Below, in pieces: positions 1 to 4,968 of a stretch of 10,550 bases of DNA (positions within the stretch are counted from its first letter, which is position 1; each line of letters starts with the position of its first letter). Made by a program: the position numbers and the translations under genes. The notes beneath the pieces are model-generated. The model saw only the letters and a list, made by a program, of their open reading frames with translations. It ran no database searches and had not been told where the DNA came from. Source of the DNA: OMOG01 sp041485845 (GTDB lineage Bacteria > Acidobacteriota > Terriglobia > Bryobacterales > Bryobacteraceae); the NCBI GenBank assembly GCA_041485845.1, contig JBGPKH010000288.1, positions 1 through 10,550 of the forward strand. The letters run 5' to 3'.

Positions 1-145
1 GCTGGCCCCGGGGGGGCGCTCGGGGGGGGGGCCCGGGGGGGGGGGGCCTGTCGCCGGGGGGGCGCACGGGGGGGGGGCCGGGGGGGGGGGGGGGGGTGGG
101 GGCGGGGGGCCGCGGCGGGGGGGGGGAGGCCGGCGGGCCGCGGTG
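1..145. other. G-homopolymer low-complexity edge, probable artefact
   Basis: These bases are almost only G and C, with successive G runs including one of 17 (80-96) and one of 12 (35-46). From about 145 onward composition returns abruptly to ordinary mixed sequence. No credible gene, RNA or hairpin is visible. Poly-G at a contig edge is a known product of two-colour sequencing chemistry when signal fails, and this is my preferred reading. A real G-rich tract cannot be excluded from the sequence alone. Nothing is seen between 145 and 184 either. Confidence 0.7.
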
Positions 146-184
146 TGGCGGCTTTCAGCGGACTCGATGCGCGGGCGGGGCGAT

Positions 185-949
185 TCAGGCGAGGCGGGCC
201 AAGTCCATGGGATAGAGCGCGCTGTGGCGGGGGTTGTCACGATCGTAGACCACGCAGACGGTGGCGCCAATCGCGGGCAGGACGCGGCGGGTCGGCCCGC
301 TTTTCCGCTTGGCGATTCCTCCGCTCAACAGGCGGAATTCGTAGTGGACGTTCTTCTTGTTGTGCGGCGCTTGCGAATACCGGGTGACCACTCCGGGCGC
401 CGGCCGTCCCTCCCGGAGCAGGTTTGTCTGCCTGCGAACGAGATACACGAGCAACATGCCGATCGCGGCGAGAAGCGCTCCCACCAGAAACGGGAACCAG
501 ACGGGCAGCACCGATGGCTCCCAATCGCGGGAACGGTTGCGCGCGGGGTCGGCGGGCAGGAAACGCACGGCAAACGGCGAGCCGGCGTCGAGCGTCTTCC
601 ACACGCGCAGCGGCAGGTGCGTCCGCCCAGAATACGTGCGGCCTTCCCAGTCGAACTCATAGGCCACCATGGGGCGGTTCTCTTTGTTGCCTTCGCGCCA
701 GTGCCGGGTAATGGTAGCCTCGGCTTCCCTGCCCTGCTCGCGCAACTGCCGGCGATCCTCGGCCTGGTTGCGAGCAACGGTTTCCAGGCCCACGATGGCG
801 GCCACGGCTCCCACAAACAAGAGCCCCGCCAGAACGACGACAGCCACGCCACCACCGGCGAGCACGACCGTCCGTGGCGTGGACGCGGCGAGCGCCGGCG
901 GCGGCGCCCAATGCCGGTGCAACTCCTCCATCTGTTGGTATCGATCCAT
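185..949 (-). CDS. Two-helix membrane protein with DUF3592-like segments
   Basis: This 254-residue protein has two clear hydrophobic helices, about residues 27-54 and 147-171. After each comes a soluble segment of the DUF3592 style: a small beta domain in which a YEFDWEGRTYSGRT-like strand pair is followed by a strand ending in a D-x-x-NP-like turn (second copy VCVVYDRDNPRHSALYP, about 231-247). The repeat of the pattern (about 75-140 and 183-250) suggests an internal duplication. The ATG at 949 is preceded by AGGAG six bases upstream, an excellent ribosome site. It is the last gene of the SPFH-RHH operon, 66 bases after the RHH stop codon. The function of DUF3592 proteins is unknown; a cell-envelope role is inferred from the helices and from the SPFH neighbour. 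The family call rests on pattern recognition, not on a search. Confidence 0.8.
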   Translation of the reverse strand: MDRYQQMEELHRHWAPPPALAASTPRTVVLAGGGVAVVVLAGLLFVGAVAAIVGLETVARNQAEDRRQLREQGREAEATITRHWREGNKENRPMVAYEFDWEGRTYSGRTHLPLRVWKTLDAGSPFAVRFLPADPARNRSRDWEPSVLPVWFPFLVGALLAAIGMLLVYLVRRQTNLLREGRPAPGVVTRYSQAPHNKKNVHYEFRLLSGGIAKRKSGPTRRVLPAIGATVCVVYDRDNPRHSALYPMDLARLA

Positions 950-971
950 GGGTCACTCCTCAGTCAAGAAG

Positions 972-1007
972 GGCGGGTTGACAACCCGCCGCAGGTTGGC
1001 AACCTGC
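972..1007. repeat. Two adjacent short perfect palindromic hairpins
   Basis: Two head-to-tail palindromes fill the gap between the RHH gene and the DUF3592 gene. The first pairs GGCGGGTTG (972-980) with CAACCCGCC (982-990). The second pairs GCAGGTTG (991-998) with CAACCTGC (1000-1007). Each has a single central base, so in RNA the stem would open to a 3-5 base loop. They share a GC-R-GGTTG core and differ at a compensated position (G or A opposite C or T), as in a dispersed palindromic repeat family. No T tract follows, so an intrinsic terminator is unlikely. They may stabilise the upstream message or tune expression of the third gene. Confidence 0.75.
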
Positions 1008-1015
1008 CCCACAAC

Positions 1016-1183
1016 TTACGCGTCGGGGCTGGGCGGCTTCAAGCGCCCGGCATCCTTCAAGGCGCGGCGCAACAGAAACTCGATCTGCGCGTTGAGACTG
1101 CGCAGATCGTCATCCGCCCATCGCTGCAACGCTTCGTGCGTCGCGGGATCCAACCGCAGCAGGAATGTTTTGCGTTGCGCCAA
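1016..1183 (-). CDS. Small ribbon-helix-helix (Arc/CopG-like) DNA-binding protein
   Basis: A 55-residue protein starting at a TTG codon. It begins MAQRKTFLLRLDPATHEALQ and ends KPPSPDA. The layout is that of a single RHH domain: basic N-terminal strand KTFLLRLD (residues 5-12), helix A from the D-P-A-T cap (12-25), helix B from SLNAQIEFLLRRALKD (29-44). RHH proteins dimerise, pair their strands into a sheet and read DNA bases in the major groove. TTG is chosen because GAGG lies seven bases upstream and translation from an earlier codon would overlap the SPFH gene; there is no in-frame ATG. It starts nine bases after the SPFH stop codon, so the two are almost certainly co-transcribed and translationally coupled. 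A small Arc-like protein next to an SPFH gene is, from memory, a recurring arrangement in bacteria. Its likely target is the three-box site upstream of the operon (2082-2111), giving autoregulation; that link is inferred. Confidence 0.85.
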   Translation of the reverse strand: MAQRKTFLLRLDPATHEALQRWADDDLRSLNAQIEFLLRRALKDAGRLKPPSPDA

Positions 1184-1192
1184 GGTGCGGCC

Positions 1193-2062
1193 TCACTGGT
1201 ACAGCGTGCCCGCGTTGACGATGGGCTGGGCATCGCGGTCGCTGCACAGCACGACGAGCAGATTGCTGACCATGGACGCCTTGCGCTCTTCGTCGAGCTC
1301 CACGACTTTCTTTTCGCTCAACAGGTCGAGCGCCATTTCGACCATGCCCACGGCGCCCTCGACGATCTTCTGGCGCGCCGCGATGATGGCGTTGGCCTGC
1401 TGGCGGCGGAGCATGGCGCTGGCGAACTCGGCGGCGTAGGCCAGGTGCGTGATGCGGGATTCGATGACCTCGACGCCGGCCTTCACGAGCCGCTCCTGGA
1501 TCTCGTCGCGGAGTTGGTGCGCGATGTCGAGCACCGACATGCGCAGCGACATGTCGCCTTCCTTGTGCGAGTCGTATGGATAGCGCGTGGCGAGGTTGCG
1601 GAGCGCGGACTCGCTTTGCACGTGCACGAAGTGCTCGTAGTCGTCCACCTGGAACATCGCCTCGGCAGTGTCCACTACCTTCCACACGACGACGGCGGCG
1701 ATGTCGATGGGGTTGCCGTCCTGGTCGTTGACCTTGAGCTTGCTGCTCTCGAAATTGCGGATGCGCAGCGAGACGGTCCGCCGGATGGTGAGCGGGTTCA
1801 CCCACCAGAGACCCTGCTGCTTGAGCGAGCCTTTGTAACGGCCAAACAGCAGAACCACTTTGGCCTGATTGGGATTGACGACCGTCAACCCGGGGACACA
1901 TGCGGCCGCCACAATCAGGACGGCGACGCAGAGCAGGATGACAGTCACGTTTTCGTCCGTGGCGGCGCGGATCAGCATGGCGACCGCAGCGATCAAGACC
2001 GCGACGAGCAAGGTCACCATGAACCAGCCGGAGTAGCCCTTGATTTCCTTTTCCACAATCAT
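1193..2062 (-). CDS. SPFH/band-7 (slipin-like) membrane protein
   Basis: A 289-residue stomatin/prohibitin/flotillin-type protein. Two hydrophobic helices (about residues 12-34 and 38-57) are followed by the band-7 domain, opening with PGLTVVNPNQAKVVLLFGRY (57-76) and containing the GLWWVNPL turn, the VNDQDGNPIDIAAVVVWKV strand pair and the ESALRNLATRYPYD helix region. A charged Ala/Glu-rich C-terminal stretch (about 205-262, e.g. RRQQANAIIAARQKIVEGA) looks like the oligomerising helix. Such proteins form ring-like scaffolds in membrane microdomains and often assist proteases or membrane repair. The length and two-helix N-terminus match a common bacterial subfamily. The ATG at 2062 is supported by an AAAGGAAG ribosome site about 8 bases upstream and by a strong promoter. 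It heads an operon with the RHH and DUF3592 genes. No residue looks damaged. The specific role of this subfamily is not known to me. Confidence 0.93.
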   Translation of the reverse strand: MIVEKEIKGYSGWFMVTLLVAVLIAAVAMLIRAATDENVTVILLCVAVLIVAAACVPGLTVVNPNQAKVVLLFGRYKGSLKQQGLWWVNPLTIRRTVSLRIRNFESSKLKVNDQDGNPIDIAAVVVWKVVDTAEAMFQVDDYEHFVHVQSESALRNLATRYPYDSHKEGDMSLRMSVLDIAHQLRDEIQERLVKAGVEVIESRITHLAYAAEFASAMLRRQQANAIIAARQKIVEGAVGMVEMALDLLSEKKVVELDEERKASMVSNLLVVLCSDRDAQPIVNAGTLYQ

Positions 2063-2081
2063 TTGCGTACTTCCTTTCTTA

Positions 2082-2111
2082 TGACATCATAATGATATCA
2101 CTTTGATGTCA
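2082..2111. promoter_or_regulatory. Putative operator: three 8-base boxes at 11-base spacing
   Basis: On the plus strand TGACATCA (2082-2089), TGATATCA (2093-2100) and TGATGTCA (2104-2111) begin exactly 11 bases apart. The middle box is a perfect palindrome and the outer two are reverse complements of each other, so the whole site is symmetric apart from the spacers. A half-box TGTCA follows at 2114. The array covers the -10 element, spacer and start region of the SPFH promoter. Arrays of short symmetric boxes at roughly one helical turn are how several RHH repressors (MetJ, Arc, plasmid omega-type) bind. The RHH protein encoded two genes downstream is the obvious candidate. Spacing and symmetry are seen; the binding partner is inferred. 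Confidence 0.72.
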
Positions 2112-2119
2112 CATGTCAA
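2092..2119 (-). promoter_or_regulatory. Sigma-70-type promoter of the SPFH operon
   Basis: Reading the minus strand, a perfect -35 TTGACA (2119-2114) is followed after 16 bases by TATCAT (2097-2092), one mismatch from TATAAT. Transcription would begin near 2085, leaving a leader of only about 20 bases with the AAGGAAG ribosome site before the ATG at 2062. The stretch is strikingly AT-rich against the surrounding GC-rich DNA. The three operator-like boxes overlap the spacer, the -10 and the likely start, so repression by steric block is expected if they are bound. Confidence 0.72.
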
Positions 2120-2297
2120 GAGAATTTCGATGGGGTGAGACTGTTCCGTACGCCGCAAACACCCAGTCGCGGCTGGCCAGGGTGAGGCCCTCGGTTGCGG
2201 CCGGCGCGATCAGCAGGAGGCCGAATGGATCGCGATGATGCGGCGGGAGATGCAGGAAGGTATGGGTGTCCAGTGACATCGTTTGGTAGAGCCGCAA
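2109..2297 (-). pseudogene. Decayed C-terminal fragment of a PIN-domain (VapC-like) toxin
   Basis: An open 62-codon frame contains LHLPPHHRDPFGLLLIAP, TEGLTLASRDWVFAAYG (about residues 16-51). This is recognisable as the end of PIN-domain ribonuclease toxins, where the usual pattern is LP.HHRDPFDR.L.AQA..E.LTL.T.D..F..Y. The last acidic residues of the PIN active site would be in HRDPF and SRD. The N-terminal two thirds, with the first catalytic Asp, are missing: upstream lies the kinase stop codon at 2323. Two normally conserved positions are altered (DPFDR to DPFGL, AQA to APA) and the normal end after the AAYG strand is replaced by an unrelated tail that runs into the SPFH promoter. No ATG or ribosome site fits (TTG at 2297). 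I read it as a relic of a lost vapBC-type cassette, not an active gene. Confidence 0.65.
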
Positions 2298-2322
2298 GTA
2301 CCGGCGGCAAGACCGCGCTGTG

Positions 2323-4968
2323 CTACCGGCGCTGGAGCTCGTCGAAGAAATTGAAGAGGAAGGTCAGGTGCGTGGGCGGCTTCTGCTGATCGGCGGTATC
2401 CGGCAGGAAGACCGCCAGACGCTTGCCGTCCGGCGCCAGGTCCCAAGTGGAATAGTTGCCGGGCATCACCGTCGCCGTCTCCGACCACGGCTGGGGTTTC
2501 CCGGCGGTGAAAGAATCGCCTGTGGCCATGTAGCTCACCACCATGATCCGCATGTCCGGACCCCGAAAGAGCAGATCGCGGCCGTTCCTCGACCAGACGG
2601 GGAAGTTGCCGCCGCCGGTCGAAATCTGCCAGCGGCCTCCTGGGCCCGGAAACGGCCGCACATAGACCTCGGGGCTCCCAGTGTCCATGGAGTTATAGGC
2701 CAGCCAGCGCCCGTCGGGCGAAAACGCCGGGCGCCCCATAAAAAACGGACTGCTCAGGAACAACTCCGGCTTGCCGAGCCTGGGGTGGGTGGAATCGCCT
2801 TCGATGAGCGCCGTAAGCAGGTCCGAGGCGCGCTGGGCGAAGGCCAGTCGCCTGCCGTCGGGGGAAATCGAGTACGGGGTCTCTTCCTGTTTGCCGTCGG
2901 TAAGGCGCTGCGCTTCGCCGGCGCCGTCCGAGCGGATCCAGTACAGGCCCGGACTGCCCGGGGCTGTGGACTTGAAGATAATGCCCTTTCCATCGGGAGT
3001 CCACACTGGCCAGTTGTTTTCGCCTTCGAGGAAGCCCAGCCGCGACGGCGTGTCCCGGTCGAGATCCTTCACCCAAAGGTCGGATCCGCCGCCCCGTCCC
3101 ATCGCAAACGCCAGGCGTTTGCCGTCGGGCGAAAAACGCGGTGTGGAGTACAGGCCGGGTGTGGCGTGCAGCGGCTGGGTCTTGCCGGCACTGTCCACCC
3201 AAGAGATCTTCCAGGTTCCTTGTTGTCCTTTGCCCACCAGGTAGACGAAAGTTCCGGTAGGGGAAAAGGTGAAATCCCCGCCACCGTAGACGTTGTTGGC
3301 AACCTCTTCGAGCACGGGTAGCGCCGTGCCTGTAAGCGCCAACCTGCCGAGGTCGAACGGCGCGGCAAAGAGCGTACCCTGGTGCACGAAGATCAGCCGC
3401 CCCGACCCATCAGGGGTAGCCAGGTAACGGCCGGAAAAGCCCGCGCGCTGCAAGGTCTTTCGCTGACCGTTCCGGAGCGAGATCACATCGATGTGGGCGT
3501 CCTCGTAGTTGAAGGTTGTAGTGTGCGCGGTGAACAGGACGGCCTGGCTTCCCGCGAGGACCTGGGGCCAGCGGTGGGTCCGCTCATCCGGGTTCATTTT
3601 GGTCAACGGAGCCGGCGTGCCTCCGGCGGAGGACACCCGCAAGAGGCCGGAGGTGGGAGTCGGTGCAAGCACGATATTCCCATCGTCGCCCCAGCCTGCG
3701 CCGCGCATATTGAGCGCATCGCACAAAGTAACCACGGCGCCGCCCTCGACGGAGATCTTCTTGAGCTTGCCATCGGCGCCGAACCCGATCCACTGCCCGT
3801 CGGGTGAAAAAAACGGGGCGCCGGAATTCTCCGTCCCCGCCAGCGGAGTGAGCGGGCCCTGATGCAGCAGGCGAGTGAACAACCGCGCCTTGCCATCCGC
3901 GCCGCGCAACGTGACCGCCAGGCGCGTGCCGTCCGGGGAAAGAGCCATCATGCCCCCGATGGGACTATTGGCCAGCGGCATGTCCGGCGACATCTCCACG
4001 TTCATACGAACCAGCGGGCGCAGCGAGGGTGGACGCGTGGCGCGCCACCAGCCGGCGGCGGTTGCAATGGCCAGCGCAGCGGCAACCGCCCACGGCAGCC
4101 ACGACCGTCGATGCGCGGATGGCGGCGGCGCCGCGGCCGCGTCCACCGGTTGGTCGATCGCGATCCGCGCCTCCCCGATGTCGCGCATTCGGACCTTGGC
4201 GTCTTTTTGCAGGCAGCGCTCCAGCAGCTTCCGGATGTGCGCCGGCGTGGACTCGGGCAACGCCCGGAGGTCGAGTGTGTCCTTCACCACCGAGGCCAGC
4301 GTATCCGTGATGGTCTCACCGCCGCCGAACAGCGCGCGCCCGGTGAGCATCTCATACAACACCACGCCGAAGGCCCAAATATCGGCGCGCTTGTCCACCG
4401 GCTTGCCGCGCGCCTGCTCTGGCGACATGTACGCCGCAGTGCCCAGGATCATCCCCGCCTGCGTCATGGCCAGGGACAGCGTGGGTGACAGAGTTGGGTT
4501 GCCACCAGAGGCGGGTTGGGCCTCCACCAACTTGGCCAGGCCGAAGTCCAGCAGCTTGACGACGCCTTCGGGCGTGACCTTGATGTTGGCGGGCTTGAGG
4601 TCGCGGTGGACGATGCCTTTTTCGTGTGCGGCTTCCAGACCCGCGACGATCTGGCGCGCGTATTGCAGTGCCGTCTCCACTGGCACGGGGCCGCGGAGGT
4701 TCTCACCTTCCACCAGTTCCATCACCAGCGCGCCCTGCTCGACTCCGTACACCGTGGCGAGGTTGGGATGATTCAGCGACGCCAGGGTCTGCGCCTCGCG
4801 CTCGAAGCGGGCCATATACTGCGCGTCGTCCGCCAGCGCCGGGGGCAGCACCTTGATGGCCACCTCGCGGTGGAGTTTGGTATCGGTGGCGCGATACACG
4901 GCCCCCATGCCGCCCTCTCCGAGTTTCCCCGAGATGCGATAGTGCGCGATGGTGGAGGGCGGGGTCAT
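2323..4968 (-). CDS. Transmembrane Ser/Thr protein kinase with PD40 beta-propeller
   Basis: An 881-residue receptor-type kinase. The kinase domain (about residues 10-272) is complete: glycine loop GEGGMGAVY (17-25), ATP lysine K39 in VAIKVL, helix-C E58, catalytic loop HRDLKPAN with D123, DFG at 141-143, SPE at 182-184 and W198/G201 of DIWAFG. A proline-rich linker leads to one helix (about 290-308, WLPWAVAAALAIATAAGWW), then a C-terminal propeller with repeated SPDG/TPDG/APDG motifs of the PD40 (WD40-like/TolB) type. The end is FLFNFFDELQRR. The kinase should phosphorylate cytoplasmic proteins, with the propeller outside as ligand or partner sensor. The frame is open upstream to 5283, but the ATG at 4968 is chosen because the kinase fold begins at once and the upstream part is antisense-quality sequence within the previous gene. 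This ATG overlaps the preceding kinase's TGA (ATGA) and has only a weak AGG, so translation is probably coupled. Substrates are unknown. Confidence 0.92.
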   Translation of the reverse strand: MTPPSTIAHYRISGKLGEGGMGAVYRATDTKLHREVAIKVLPPALADDAQYMARFEREAQTLASLNHPNLATVYGVEQGALVMELVEGENLRGPVPVETALQYARQIVAGLEAAHEKGIVHRDLKPANIKVTPEGVVKLLDFGLAKLVEAQPASGGNPTLSPTLSLAMTQAGMILGTAAYMSPEQARGKPVDKRADIWAFGVVLYEMLTGRALFGGGETITDTLASVVKDTLDLRALPESTPAHIRKLLERCLQKDAKVRMRDIGEARIAIDQPVDAAAAPPPSAHRRSWLPWAVAAALAIATAAGWWRATRPPSLRPLVRMNVEMSPDMPLANSPIGGMMALSPDGTRLAVTLRGADGKARLFTRLLHQGPLTPLAGTENSGAPFFSPDGQWIGFGADGKLKKISVEGGAVVTLCDALNMRGAGWGDDGNIVLAPTPTSGLLRVSSAGGTPAPLTKMNPDERTHRWPQVLAGSQAVLFTAHTTTFNYEDAHIDVISLRNGQRKTLQRAGFSGRYLATPDGSGRLIFVHQGTLFAAPFDLGRLALTGTALPVLEEVANNVYGGGDFTFSPTGTFVYLVGKGQQGTWKISWVDSAGKTQPLHATPGLYSTPRFSPDGKRLAFAMGRGGGSDLWVKDLDRDTPSRLGFLEGENNWPVWTPDGKGIIFKSTAPGSPGLYWIRSDGAGEAQRLTDGKQEETPYSISPDGRRLAFAQRASDLLTALIEGDSTHPRLGKPELFLSSPFFMGRPAFSPDGRWLAYNSMDTGSPEVYVRPFPGPGGRWQISTGGGNFPVWSRNGRDLLFRGPDMRIMVVSYMATGDSFTAGKPQPWSETATVMPGNYSTWDLAPDGKRLAVFLPDTADQQKPPTHLTFLFNFFDELQRR

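Noticed and set aside
1110..1901. Second long minus-strand frame overlapping the SPFH gene
   Set aside because: It is a shifted frame of the SPFH coding sequence with no recognisable domain.
143..2092. A 649-codon open frame on the plus strand
   Set aside because: It lies antisense to the SPFH, RHH and DUF3592 genes, has no domain-like sequence, is rich in Arg, Gly and His as expected for antisense of GC-rich codons, and starts at the edge of the poly-G block.
2291..2308. Hairpin terminator after the last kinase (GCCGC/GCGGC)
   Set aside because: The stem is only 5 bp with an 8-base loop and no T tract; expected by chance in DNA this GC-rich.
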